A stretch of DNA of 64,000 nt. Origin: Mycobacterium florentinum. Lineage in GTDB: Bacteria > Actinomycetota > Actinomycetes > Mycobacteriales > Mycobacteriaceae. Shown piece after piece: positions 9,416 through 17,703 of the stretch (positions are counted from its first letter, which is position 1; each line of letters begins with the position of its first letter). A model generated the notes under the pieces. It worked only from the letters and a program-made list of their open reading frames with translations. It did no database searches and was not told where the DNA came from. The position numbers and the translations under genes are program-made. The stretch is taken from the NCBI RefSeq assembly GCF_010730355.1, contig NZ_AP022576.1, positions 4,898,001 through 4,962,000 of the forward strand. The letters run 5' to 3'.

Positions 9416-9505
9416 GACAGTTCCCTCCAAGATGCGGGCTCGTGTGAAAAACGGGTGGCACACCCACCCCGACGGGCTAACGCAAATCTAGTCCGTGCCG
9501 ATTGG

Positions 9506-10465
9506 TCAGTTCGACGACGGGGCGGCCTCGCTGGGCGCCGGACGCCGCCACAGCCGCGACATGGCACTGAGCGGCGTGTGACCCCCGCTGACCATGGGCG
9601 TCTCGGCGCGGGCGGCCAGGTTCAGCACCGGGCCCTCGATCTGTTGGCCCAGCGCATCGCAGAGCGCCACCAGCAGCTGCGCGGCGGCCAGGGCGTACGC
9701 GGTCGGCGAGGGGTGGAAGCCGTCGGCCGAGAACATCAGCTCGGGAGTGGCCCGGAATTGGGGGGCCAGCAGGTTCGCCAACGGCACCGGCACCCCGCCC
9801 GCGGATCGCACCGCGGCGGCCTGGGCGCGGGCCAGCTGCCTGGTCCGCGCGTGTGCCAGCGATCGCAGCGGCTGGGGGATCGCGGAGATCACCCCCAGAT
9901 CCGGGCAGGTGCCGATGATCACCACGGCGCCACGCGAACGCAACTTGCGCACCGTACGGCCAAGCCGTCGCGCGGACTGGCTGATCCCGTTGAGGGCGGT
10001 CACGTCGTTGGCGCCGATCATCATCACGGCCGCATCCGGCGGCGACCCGGCCACGAACATCGCGTCGACCTGCCCGCTGACGCCCTTCGAGGTGGCGCCG
10101 ACAATGGCCTTGGTGCTCAACCGAATACGTTTGCCGGTCTGCTCGGCCAGGCCGCGCGCGATCAGCACGCCCGGCACCTCTTCGGCGCTTGTGCAGCCGT
10201 ACCCGGTGGCGGTCGAGTCGCCGAAGATCATCAGGTGCAGGTCCGCGGTCATGCCGCGCTGCCAGCGTTCCACCGGCCCGCCGCCCGGGCTGTACACGCC
10301 GTCGGCGCGGGGCGGGATGTCCCAGGCCCTGGGGATCACGGTGCGCGCGTGCGTGGCCTGGCCGACCAGCAGATTACGCGCGCCCAGATAGGCAGTACCT
10401 GTCGAGGCGACTGCGCCCGCCGTGGCCAGGGCGATTGTCGAAAGACGCGGCACCCTCACGGTCAC
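9506..10465 (-). CDS. SGNH/GDSL-type esterase (Rv1075c-like)
   Basis: 319 aa. An N-terminal hydrophobic stretch (about residues 8-33) serves as a signal or anchor. The SGNH blocks follow: block I FGDSTATGYG with the nucleophile Ser, block III GANDVT with the Asn, and block V DGFHPS with Asp and His. This is a complete GDSL/SGNH lipase-esterase. The gene is close to Rv1075c in sequence and position. The GTG start at 10465 is preceded by a -10 box at leaderless spacing. Confidence 0.88.
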   Translation of the reverse strand: MTVRVPRLSTIALATAGAVASTGTAYLGARNLLVGQATHARTVIPRAWDIPPRADGVYSPGGGPVERWQRGMTADLHLMIFGDSTATGYGCTSAEEVPGVLIARGLAEQTGKRIRLSTKAIVGATSKGVSGQVDAMFVAGSPPDAAVMMIGANDVTALNGISQSARRLGRTVRKLRSRGAVVIIGTCPDLGVISAIPQPLRSLAHARTRQLARAQAAAVRSAGGVPVPLANLLAPQFRATPELMFSADGFHPSPTAYALAAAQLLVALCDALGQQIEGPVLNLAARAETPMVSGGHTPLSAMSRLWRRPAPSEAAPSSN

Positions 10466-10471
10466 GGGATC

Positions 10472-10477
10472 ATTTTA
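10472..10477 (-). promoter_or_regulatory. -10 box for leaderless SGNH esterase mRNA
   Basis: On the minus strand TAAAAT lies 6 nt before the GTG at 10465, so transcription should begin at or next to the start codon; no ribosome site is present. Confidence 0.6.
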
Positions 10478-10695
10478 GATCGACTGTCGTGTTTGCGCGG
10501 ACCCCCGACAAACAAAGCGGTCACGTTGTGAATCAGATGTGGTATCAAATCAGACTCTTCAAACGTTGCTTTAAGAAATGCCTGTAAAGCTAAGTTTAAC
10601 GGGTTGGCTGAACGACTCGGCGCACGAATTGAACTAGGCGCTTGGCTTACTCGTCACATGCTGTATCGCACTACAAAGGCGTAGGAGTGTCGAGC

Positions 10696-11763
10696 ATGAC
10701 CGCACCTGGCAAGGTTTCCGGTGCACCCCGGAATGCCGCCCACCTTCGTGACCTGCTGAAGTCACGCAGGGCCGAGGCGCGCAAGTTCGCGATCAGCGAC
10801 GGCGCCCCTGTCGAGGTTCTCGAATCCGGTCCCAGCGTCCAGGGGCGAGTAGCCACACTGGCTTCGCGCGTGACGATCCGGCCGATTTTGACGGCCGGCA
10901 GCTACGCGCCCACCCTGCCCTGGCCCTGGGGTCTGATCGACCTCGCGGCCAAGGCGCTGCTGCCCGCGTCGGCGACCGTGCGGCAGACTGTGAAGTTGCC
11001 GAATGCGTCGGCACAATTGGTCCGCGCCCCCGGAGTGTTGCCCGCGGATGGCACCCGGCGGGTGGTGGTCTACTTCCACGGCGGTGCATTCCTTACCTGC
11101 GGAGCAAACTCTCACGGCCGGGTGGTCGAAGACATCTCGAAGTTTGCTGACTCACCGGTCTTGGTGGTCAATTACCGGCTCTTGCCCAAGCATTCGATCG
11201 GCATGGCGGTGCAAGACTGTCACGACGCCTACCGATGGTTGCGGCGGCGCGGCTATGAACCGGACCAGATTGTTCTCGCCGGCGATTCGGCGGGCGGGTA
11301 TCTCGCGCTGACCCTCGCGCAACGGCTGCAGTCCGAAGGTGAGGAGCCGGCGGCGCTGGTCGCGATCTCGCCACTGCTACAGCTAGCAAAGGAATACAAG
11401 CAAACACATCCTAATATCAAGACCGATGCGATGTTCTCGGCGAAGGCATTCGACGCGCTCGTCGAATTGGTTGCTAGCGCGGCCGAGAAGAACAACGTCG
11501 ACGGCAAGGCCGAGGAGATTTACGAACCCCTGGAGCACATCAAGCCCGGCCTTCCGCGCACGCTGATCCACGTGTCGGGATCCGAGGTGCTGCTGCACGA
11601 CGCGCGGTTAGCGGCGAGCAGGCTCGCGGCCGTCGGTGTGCCGGCCGAGGTTCGTGTCTGGCCCGGCCAGGTCCACGACTTCCAGCTTGCGGCGCCGCTG
11701 GTGCCCGAGGCGGTCCGTTCGCTGCGCCAAATCGGGGAGTACATCCGCGAAGCCACCGGTTAG
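10696..11763 (+). CDS. lipU: Lipase/esterase LipU, HSL family
   Basis: 355 aa. Hormone-sensitive-lipase-type alpha/beta hydrolase: oxyanion motif YFHGGAFLTCG, nucleophile elbow GDSAGGY, and GQVHDFQ with the catalytic His at the C-terminal end. The first ~75 residues are a family-specific cap. ATG at 10696 follows GTAGGAG by 7-8 nt; the in-frame ATG at 10642 has no ribosome site. The 230 bp upstream is unusually AT-rich for this window and has no gene. In sequence and neighbours it matches Rv1076; it hydrolyses short to medium acyl esters. Confidence 0.88.
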   Translation: MTAPGKVSGAPRNAAHLRDLLKSRRAEARKFAISDGAPVEVLESGPSVQGRVATLASRVTIRPILTAGSYAPTLPWPWGLIDLAAKALLPASATVRQTVKLPNASAQLVRAPGVLPADGTRRVVVYFHGGAFLTCGANSHGRVVEDISKFADSPVLVVNYRLLPKHSIGMAVQDCHDAYRWLRRRGYEPDQIVLAGDSAGGYLALTLAQRLQSEGEEPAALVAISPLLQLAKEYKQTHPNIKTDAMFSAKAFDALVELVASAAEKNNVDGKAEEIYEPLEHIKPGLPRTLIHVSGSEVLLHDARLAASRLAAVGVPAEVRVWPGQVHDFQLAAPLVPEAVRSLRQIGEYIREATG

Positions 11764-11772
11764 CCGTTCGGT

Positions 11773-11826
11773 TGTGCGCGGCCGGCCCGGATCCCGATCG
11801 CACCGAGAGCGGGTGTGCGCGGCCGG
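11773..11826. repeat. 13-bp direct repeat in the lipU-cbs gap
   Basis: TGTGCGCGGCCGG occurs at 11773-11785 and 11814-11826, in the 86-bp gap before cbs. The role is unknown; it could bind a regulator or be a chance duplication. Confidence 0.45.
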
Positions 11827-11849
11827 AAATCGCCTGAGACGATGAACGC

Positions 11850-13256
11850 ATGCGAATCGCGCAGCACATCAGTGACATCATCGGCGGCACACCACTGGTT
11901 CGCCTGAACTCCGTCATCCCGGTCGGTGCTGGCACGGTCGCGGCAAAGGTCGAATACCTCAACCCCGGCGGCAGCTCCAAGGACCGCATCGCGGTGAAGA
12001 TGATCGACGCCGCCGAGTCCGCCGGGCTGCTCAAGCCGGGCGGCACCATTGTCGAACCCACCTCGGGCAACACCGGTGTCGGTCTGGCGCTGGTCGCCCA
12101 GCACCGCGGCTACAAGTGCGTGTTCGTCTGCCCGGACAAGGTCAGCGAGGACAAGCGCAACGTGCTGATCGCGTACGGCGCCGAGGTGGTGGTGTGCCCG
12201 ACGGCGGTGCCGCCGGAACACCCGGACAGCTACTACAGCGTCTCGGACCGGCTGGTCCGGGAAATCGACGGCGCCTGGAAGCCCGACCAATACGCCAACC
12301 CGCAAGGCCCGGCCAGCCACTACGAGACCACCGGCCCAGAGGTGTGGGCCGATACCGACGGCAAGGTCACCCACTTCGTCGCCGGCATCGGCACCGGCGG
12401 GACGATCACCGGCGCGGGCCGTTACCTCAAGGAGGTGTCGGGCGGCGCGGTGCGCATCATCGGCGCGGACCCCGAAGGGTCGGTGTATTCGGGCGGCACC
12501 GGCCGGCCCTATCTCGTCGAAGGCGTCGGCGAGGATTTCTGGCCCGCGGCCTATGACCCCACGGTGCCCGACCAGATCATCGCGGTGTCCGACTCCGATT
12601 CGTTCGACATGACCAGGCGGCTGGCCCGCGAGGAGGCGATGCTGGTCGGCGGCTCGTGCGGGATGGCCGTGGTGGCCGCGGCGAAGGTGGCCGAGGAAGC
12701 CGGGCCCGACGCGCTGGTCGTCGTGTTGCTTCCCGACGGGGGCCGCGGCTACATGTCGAAGATCTTCAACGACGCGTGGATGTCGTCGTACGGCTTCCTG
12801 CGGACCCGCCTCGACGGCTCGACGGAACAGCCCACCGTCGGCGACGTGCTGCGCGGAAAGTCCGGCGCGCTGCCCGATTTGGTCCACACCCACCCGACCG
12901 AGACGGTGCGCGACGCCATCGGCATCCTGCGCGAGTACGGGGTGTCCCAGATGCCCGTGGTCGGCGCCGAGCCGCCCGTGATGGCCGGTGAGGTCGCCGG
13001 CAGTGTCTCCGAGCGCGAACTGCTCTCGGCCGTCTTCGAGGGTCGCGCCAAATTGGCCGACGCGGTCTCCCAGCACATGAGCCCGCCGTTGCCGATCATC
13101 GGCGCCGGCGAGCTGGTCGGAGCCGCCGGAAAGGCGCTGCGTGACTGGGATGCGCTGATGGTCGTCGAGGAAGGCAAACCCGTCGGAGTCATCACCCGAT
13201 ACGACCTGTTGGGTTTTCTGTCGGACGGACCTCGGGTGCAGACAGGGCGGCGATAG
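11850..13256 (+). CDS. cbs: Cystathionine beta-synthase
   Basis: 468 aa, close to Rv1077 (464 aa). The N-terminal two thirds are a fold-type II PLP enzyme: NPGGSSKDR supplies the Schiff-base Lys, TSGNTG binds substrate carboxylate, and GTGGTITG binds the phosphate. The C-terminal third has two CBS motifs (PDLVHTHPTETVRDAI and LADAVSQHMSPPLP), the regulatory module. It condenses serine and homocysteine to cystathionine, the first step of reverse transsulfuration. metB lies two genes downstream on the same strand, giving the second enzyme family of the pathway. Confidence 0.93.
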   Translation: MRIAQHISDIIGGTPLVRLNSVIPVGAGTVAAKVEYLNPGGSSKDRIAVKMIDAAESAGLLKPGGTIVEPTSGNTGVGLALVAQHRGYKCVFVCPDKVSEDKRNVLIAYGAEVVVCPTAVPPEHPDSYYSVSDRLVREIDGAWKPDQYANPQGPASHYETTGPEVWADTDGKVTHFVAGIGTGGTITGAGRYLKEVSGGAVRIIGADPEGSVYSGGTGRPYLVEGVGEDFWPAAYDPTVPDQIIAVSDSDSFDMTRRLAREEAMLVGGSCGMAVVAAAKVAEEAGPDALVVVLLPDGGRGYMSKIFNDAWMSSYGFLRTRLDGSTEQPTVGDVLRGKSGALPDLVHTHPTETVRDAIGILREYGVSQMPVVGAEPPVMAGEVAGSVSERELLSAVFEGRAKLADAVSQHMSPPLPIIGAGELVGAAGKALRDWDALMVVEEGKPVGVITRYDLLGFLSDGPRVQTGRR

Positions 13257-13352
13257 CGACACCGTCGGCCCAGGCCCGGAGCCTCCGCGACAGGCGGCTT
13301 CTCAGGTACTGTAATGCGGCTAGTTGAGCTAACCGCAGTGGAAGGGTGCACC

Positions 13353-14030
13353 ATGACCGATCAGCCGCCGCCCTCCTCGCCGCCTGAACCGTCCGGTGGC
13401 TTTGAACCGGCTCCCGGCGGGTATGAACCCGCTCCTTCCGCGCCCGGCGCCTCGTACCCGCCCCCGCCCCCGCCGCCCGGTGGCGGTTACCCGCCACCGC
13501 CGCCGTCGGCCGGTGGATACACCCCGCCGCCGCCCGGGCCCGCCGTCCGGGCGCTGCCGACGGACTCCTACACGCCGTGGATCACCCGGGTGCTGGCGCT
13601 GCTCATCGACTACCTGCCTTACGCGATCGTGCAGGGCATCGGCACCGGGATCATGTATGCCACCCAGCAGTCGTCCTGCGTCACCGACATCACGCAGTAC
13701 GACGTCAGCCAGTACTGCGTGAGCCAGCCCTCGATGATCGGCCAGCTGGCGCAATGGATGGCGACGCTGGCGGGTCTGGCTTACTGGCTCTGGAACCGGG
13801 GCTACCGCCAGGGCACCACCGGATCGAGCCTGGGCAAGACGGTGATGAAGATCAAGGTGGTCAGCGAGACCACCGGGCAGCCGATCGGCTTCGGTTTGTC
13901 CGTAGTGCGCGACCTCGCACACTTCGTCGACGCGGTCATCTGCTTCATCGGTTTCCTGTTTCCGCTCTGGGACGCCAAACGACAGACGCTCGCCGACAAG
14001 ATCATGACGACGGTGGTCCTGCCGGTCTGA
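13353..14030 (+). CDS. pra: Proline-rich antigen homologue, RDD-family membrane protein
   Basis: 225 aa. The first ~75 residues are a Pro/Gly/Tyr-rich repeat region (GGYEPAP, PPPPPGGGYPPPPP); then an RDD domain with three hydrophobic segments, starting at TPWITRVLALLIDYLP and including SLGKTVMKIKVVSE and FPLWDAKRQTLADKIM. This is the layout of the 36-kDa Pra antigen. The ATG at 13353 follows GGAAGG by 8 nt. Located in the membrane; no transport substrate can be inferred. The stop codon lies inside an 18-bp tandem repeat. Confidence 0.87.
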   Translation: MTDQPPPSSPPEPSGGFEPAPGGYEPAPSAPGASYPPPPPPPGGGYPPPPPSAGGYTPPPPGPAVRALPTDSYTPWITRVLALLIDYLPYAIVQGIGTGIMYATQQSSCVTDITQYDVSQYCVSQPSMIGQLAQWMATLAGLAYWLWNRGYRQGTTGSSLGKTVMKIKVVSETTGQPIGFGLSVVRDLAHFVDAVICFIGFLFPLWDAKRQTLADKIMTTVVLPV

Positions 14031-14068
14031 CGGCCCGGGTGCGTCTGACGGCCCGGGTGCGTCTGACG
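14025..14068. repeat. 18-bp tandem repeat over the pra stop codon
   Basis: GTCTGACGGCCCGGGTGC is present at 14025-14042 and 14043-14060, with a third partial copy (GTCTGACG) at 14061-14068. The first copy contains the pra TGA, so later copies repeat the stop codon in the same frame. Confidence 0.75.
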
Positions 14069-14086
14069 TGATCGCGCGCTGCTCAC

Positions 14087-14092
14087 TAGGCT
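14087..14092 (+). promoter_or_regulatory. -10 box for leaderless metB mRNA
   Basis: TAGGCT lies 8 nt before the metB ATG; there is no ribosome site between. Confidence 0.5.
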
Positions 14093-14100
14093 GAACGGCG

Positions 14101-15267
14101 ATGAGCGAAAACCGTAGCGGACACGACGGAATCAACGGGCTGGCCACCAAGGCCATCCATGCCGGCTACCACCCGGATCCGGCAACCGGGGCGGTCAACG
14201 CTCCGATCTACGCCAGCAGCACGTTCGCCCAAGACGGCGTCGGAGGTCTGCGCGGCGGGTTCGAATACGCGCGCACCGGCAACCCGACCCGCGCCGCGCT
14301 GGAGGCCTCGCTGGCCGCCGTCGAGGGCGGCGCGTTCGGGCGAGCGTTCAGCTCCGGCATGGCGGCGACCGACTGTGCGCTGCGCGCCATGCTGCGGCCC
14401 GGCGACCATCTGGTGATCCCAAACGACGCTTACGGCGGCACATTCCGCTTGATCGACAAGGTCTTCACCCAGTGGGGCGTCGGGTACACGCCGGCCGCCC
14501 TCTCGGACCTCGACGCCGTCGCGGCCGCGATCACCCCGCGGACCCGGCTGATCTGGGTGGAAACACCGACCAATCCGCTGCTGTCCATCACCGACATCGC
14601 GGCAATTGCCGAGCTGGGCAAGCAGTATTCAGCAAAAGTGTTGGTGGACAACACCTTTGCTTCGCCAGCGCTGCAGCAGGCCTTGCCGCTGGGCGCCGAC
14701 GTCGTGTTGCACTCGACGACCAAGTACATCGGCGGCCACTCCGACGTGGTGGGCGGCGCCTTGGTCACCAACGACAAAGTGCTCGACGACGCCTTCGCCT
14801 TTCTGCAGAACGGGGCGGGCGCGGTGCCGGGCCCGTTCGACGCCTACCTGACGATGCGCGGCCTGAAGACGTTGGTGCTGCGGATGCAGCGGCACAGCGA
14901 AAATGCTTTGGCCGTAGCAGAATTCCTCGCCGAGCATCCGTCGGTGAGCACGGTGCTGTATCCGGGTCTGTCCACGCATCCCGGCCATGAGGTCGCCGCG
15001 CGCCAGATGTCCGGCTTCGGCGGCATGGTGTCGGTGCGCATGCGCGGGGGCTGGGCCGCCGCCGAGAAGCTTTGTGCCGCTACCAAAGTGTTCATCCTGG
15101 CCGAATCGCTGGGTGGGGTCGAGTCGTTGATCGAGCACCCCAGCGCCATGACGCACGCGTCAACGGCCGGTTCGCAATTGGAAGTACCCGACGACCTGGT
15201 CCGCCTGTCGGTGGGCATCGAGGACGTCAGCGACCTGCTGGCCGACCTCGAACAAGCCCTGGGCTAG
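14101..15267 (+). CDS. metB: Cystathionine gamma-synthase/lyase MetB
   Basis: 388 aa, fold-type I PLP enzyme of the Cys/Met metabolism family. Visible are [33 protein letters not shown] and [14 protein letters not shown] with the PLP Lys. Family members either form cystathionine from O-succinylhomoserine and cysteine or cleave it; with cbs two genes upstream, a reverse transsulfuration lyase role is quite possible. Its TAG stop shares the tetranucleotide CTAG with the stop of convergent greA. Confidence 0.92.
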   Translation: MSENRSGHDGINGLATKAIHAGYHPDPATGAVNAPIYASSTFAQDGVGGLRGGFEYARTGNPTRAALEASLAAVEGGAFGRAFSSGMAATDCALRAMLRPGDHLVIPNDAYGGTFRLIDKVFTQWGVGYTPAALSDLDAVAAAITPRTRLIWVETPTNPLLSITDIAAIAELGKQYSAKVLVDNTFASPALQQALPLGADVVLHSTTKYIGGHSDVVGGALVTNDKVLDDAFAFLQNGAGAVPGPFDAYLTMRGLKTLVLRMQRHSENALAVAEFLAEHPSVSTVLYPGLSTHPGHEVAARQMSGFGGMVSVRMRGGWAAAEKLCAATKVFILAESLGGVESLIEHPSAMTHASTAGSQLEVPDDLVRLSVGIEDVSDLLADLEQALG

Positions 15268-15758
15268 TCGTGATACGGCTCCGCGCTCACCAGCGTCACC
15301 TCGACGGTGTTGCCGTTGGGCACGGTGTAGGTGCGGGTCTCGCCGACCTTGGCGTCGATCAGTGCCTCGCCCAACGGTGACTTGGGCGAGTACACCTCGA
15401 GCTTGCCGTCCTTGACGCCTTCCTGGCGGGTGGCGATCAGGAACGTCTCGGTGTCGGACTTGTCGCCGTCGTAGTACACCTTGACCACCGAACCGGGCAG
15501 CGCGATACCGGACTGCTTGGGAGCCTCGCCGACCTTGGCGTTGTTCAGCAGGTCCTGCAGCTGGCGGATGCGCGCCTCCTGCTGGCCCTGCTCCTCACGA
15601 GCGGCGTGGTATCCGCCGTTCTCCCGAAGGTCGCCCTCCTCGCGGCGGTCGTTGATTTCCGCGGCGATGACGGGACGATTCGCGATCAGCTGATCGAGCT
15701 CAGCCTTCAGCCGGTCATGTGATTCCTGGGTCAGCCAGGTCACCTGAGTGTCCGTCAT
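15264..15758 (-). CDS. greA: Transcription elongation factor GreA
   Basis: 164 aa, same length as Rv1080c. The N-terminal coiled-coil hairpin (about residues 10-80, with [21 protein letters not shown] at its tip) enters the RNA polymerase secondary channel; the acidic D/E tip residues needed for transcript cleavage are present. The C-terminal domain has [21 protein letters not shown] at 15758 follows GAGGAG by 8-9 nt; an upstream in-frame ATG at 15794 is less likely. It overlaps metB by four bases at their 3' ends. About 214 bp of non-coding leader separates it from the next gene. Confidence 0.93.
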   Translation of the reverse strand: MTDTQVTWLTQESHDRLKAELDQLIANRPVIAAEINDRREEGDLRENGGYHAAREEQGQQEARIRQLQDLLNNAKVGEAPKQSGIALPGSVVKVYYDGDKSDTETFLIATRQEGVKDGKLEVYSPKSPLGEALIDAKVGETRTYTVPNGNTVEVTLVSAEPYHD

Positions 15759-15972
15759 CTCGTCGTGCTCCTCGTCGTTATCTTTCCGCGTCACCGCGTA
15801 GCTCTCTGAACTGCGCTGAAGGGATTGTCTGGGTCCCGCCCCTGCTGCGCTGCCGTTGTGCTAACGGCCGCTAATGCAGCAATACACGGTCCCAGCAGGA
15901 ACCGTGCATTCACCCATGTTACCACTGTGGAAACAGCCGATGACGTCATTCGAGCTTCGCCTTTGTGACCGG

Positions 15973-16407
15973 TCAGGCTGCGCGTAGGTAGCCGGGCACG
16001 TCGGTGCCGCATCCGTAAATGTCTGCCATCGCCGGCGGCGCCGACGACTTCACCGTGGTCGTGACCTGCACCGTTGCCTGCGTCGATGGCCCCACCAATA
16101 CCTCGCGCCGGCCCGTCTCGCTGCCGTCCTTGGCGCGGACCCGCACGATGCAGTCCACCGGCCGCGACGGATCAGATCGCGTCACGCTGATCGTGACTGT
16201 CGCCGTCTCGTTGTCGACCACCTGATAGCCGGCCAGCGACCCCGAGACGGCACTGGTGCCCAGCCGTTGATAGCCGAGGATCGCGACGCCGATGCCGGCC
16301 GCGAGGACCAGCACACCCAGCGCGATGGCCACCCGGCGTCGCGAGACCCGGGACAGGCGCGAGTGCCCGTAGCGGGCCTCGGGGCGCGGAATGGAAGTCG
16401 GGGTCAT
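15973..16407 (-). CDS. DUF4307-type single-pass membrane protein (Rv1081c-like)
   Basis: 144 aa, equal in length to Rv1081c. Basic cytosolic N-terminus (RLSRVSRRR), one transmembrane helix (about residues 26-48, VAIALGVLVLAAGIGVAILG) and an extracytoplasmic beta-rich domain with a conserved Cys pair (PVDCIVRVRAKDG and IYGCGTD). This is the pattern of the actinobacterial DUF4307 family, function unknown. It is divergent from mca; a palindromic TTATAGG-GTCC-TTATAGG lies between the two starts. Confidence 0.8.
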   Translation of the reverse strand: MTPTSIPRPEARYGHSRLSRVSRRRVAIALGVLVLAAGIGVAILGYQRLGTSAVSGSLAGYQVVDNETATVTISVTRSDPSRPVDCIVRVRAKDGSETGRREVLVGPSTQATVQVTTTVKSSAPPAMADIYGCGTDVPGYLRAA

Positions 16408-16531
16408 GGCTGTTTCATGTGTGGGCTTATTCGCCGCCGGCACCCGGCCGACAGCATGCGACATGGGGAAACTGGAATTATAGGGTCCTTATAGGCTTCG
16501 AGGGGAGACCGGCGGACCGACAAGGGGACAC

Positions 16532-17404
16532 GTGAGCGAACTGCGGTTGATGGCGGTGCACGCCCACCCCGACGACGAATCCAGCAAGGGTGCGGCCACA
16601 CTCGCCCGTTATGCCGACGAGGGTCACCGCGTGCTGGTCGTGACGTTGACAGGGGGCGAGCGCGGCGACATCCTCAACCCGGCGATGGACCTGCCCGACG
16701 TGAAGCAGCACATCGCCGAGATTCGCCGTGACGAGATGGCCAAGGCGGCCGAGATTCTCGGCGTCGAGCACACCTGGCTCGGCTTCGTCGATTCCGGCCT
16801 GCCCAAGGGTGATCCGCCGCCGCCGCTGCCCGACGGCTGCTTCGCGCTGGTGCCGTTGCACGAGTCCGTCGAGGCGCTGGTGCGCGTGGTCCGCGAGTTC
16901 CGCCCGCACGTGATCACCACGTACGACGAGAACGGCGGCTATCCGCATCCGGATCACATTGCCTGCCATCGGGTTTCGGTCGGTGCCTACGAGGCGGCCG
17001 GCGACTACGCCCGCTTCCCGGACGCCGGCGAACCCTGGACGGTATCCAAGCTCTACTACAACCACGGTTTCCTGCGGGCGCGGATGCAGCTGCTGCACGA
17101 CGAAGCCATCAAGCACGGTCACGAACCCCCGTTCCAAAAGTGGCTCGAGCATTGGAAACCCGAGCACGATCCGTTCGAGTCGCGGGTGACCACGCGTGTC
17201 GAGTGCTCGGAATATTTCAGCCAGCGCGACGACGCACTGCGGGCACACGCCACCCAGATCGACCCGAACGCCGACTTCTTCGCCGCTCCGCTCGCCTGGC
17301 AGCAGCGGCTATGGCCGACCGAGGAGTACGAGCTGGCCCGCTCGAACGTCCCCGTCCGGCTGCCCGAGGACGACCTGTTCGCCGGAATCGAGAACCACGC
17401 GTGA
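16532..17404 (+). CDS. mca: Mycothiol S-conjugate amidase
   Basis: 290 aa, LmbE/PIG-L-type zinc hydrolase. [12 protein letters not shown] (residues about 8-19) gives the metal-binding His-Asp-Asp, and [12 protein letters not shown] gives the third ligand and the catalytic region. Mca cleaves mycothiol S-conjugates to a mercapturic acid, which is exported, and GlcN-inositol, thereby detoxifying electrophiles. GTG start 8 nt after AAGGGGAC. The stop codon overlaps the next gene's GTG (GTGA), so the two are coupled. The position and sequence match Rv1082 rather than MshB. Confidence 0.93.
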   Translation: MSELRLMAVHAHPDDESSKGAATLARYADEGHRVLVVTLTGGERGDILNPAMDLPDVKQHIAEIRRDEMAKAAEILGVEHTWLGFVDSGLPKGDPPPPLPDGCFALVPLHESVEALVRVVREFRPHVITTYDENGGYPHPDHIACHRVSVGAYEAAGDYARFPDAGEPWTVSKLYYNHGFLRARMQLLHDEAIKHGHEPPFQKWLEHWKPEHDPFESRVTTRVECSEYFSQRDDALRAHATQIDPNADFFAAPLAWQQRLWPTEEYELARSNVPVRLPEDDLFAGIENHA

Positions 17405-17703
17405 GCCGCCTTTTGCTCACGGTGATCGCTGATGGGACTCCGCACAACACGGGGCCCGATTTCGGCAAGGCCAGCCCGCTCGGGCTGCTGGTCGTCGTGC
17501 TGCTGTTGATCGCCACCTTGTTTCTGCTGCGCTCGATGAACAAGCAACTGAAGAAGGTGCCCGAGTCGTTCGACCCCAAGCACCCCGAGCCCGATCAGGC
17601 CGCCGACGAGGGCACCGATACGGTCGGCCCACCCCATGACGAGGCCCCCGGGCCGGAGAACGGATCGACCCGGCCCCCAGGACCCGGCGATGAGCCCGGC
17701 TGA
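17401..17703 (+). CDS. Small single-pass membrane protein (Rv1083-like)
   Basis: 100 aa, GTG start overlapping the mca stop by four bases. One hydrophobic helix (residues about 24-43, [20 protein letters not shown]) followed by a basic [10 protein letters not shown] patch and a Pro/Glu/Asp-rich tail. Function unknown; the fixed place between mca and the thioredoxin-domain gene, with overlaps on both sides, suggests one transcript and a linked role in thiol metabolism (inference). Confidence 0.8.
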   Translation: MSRLLLTVIADGTPHNTGPDFGKASPLGLLVVVLLLIATLFLLRSMNKQLKKVPESFDPKHPEPDQAADEGTDTVGPPHDEAPGPENGSTRPPGPGDEPG

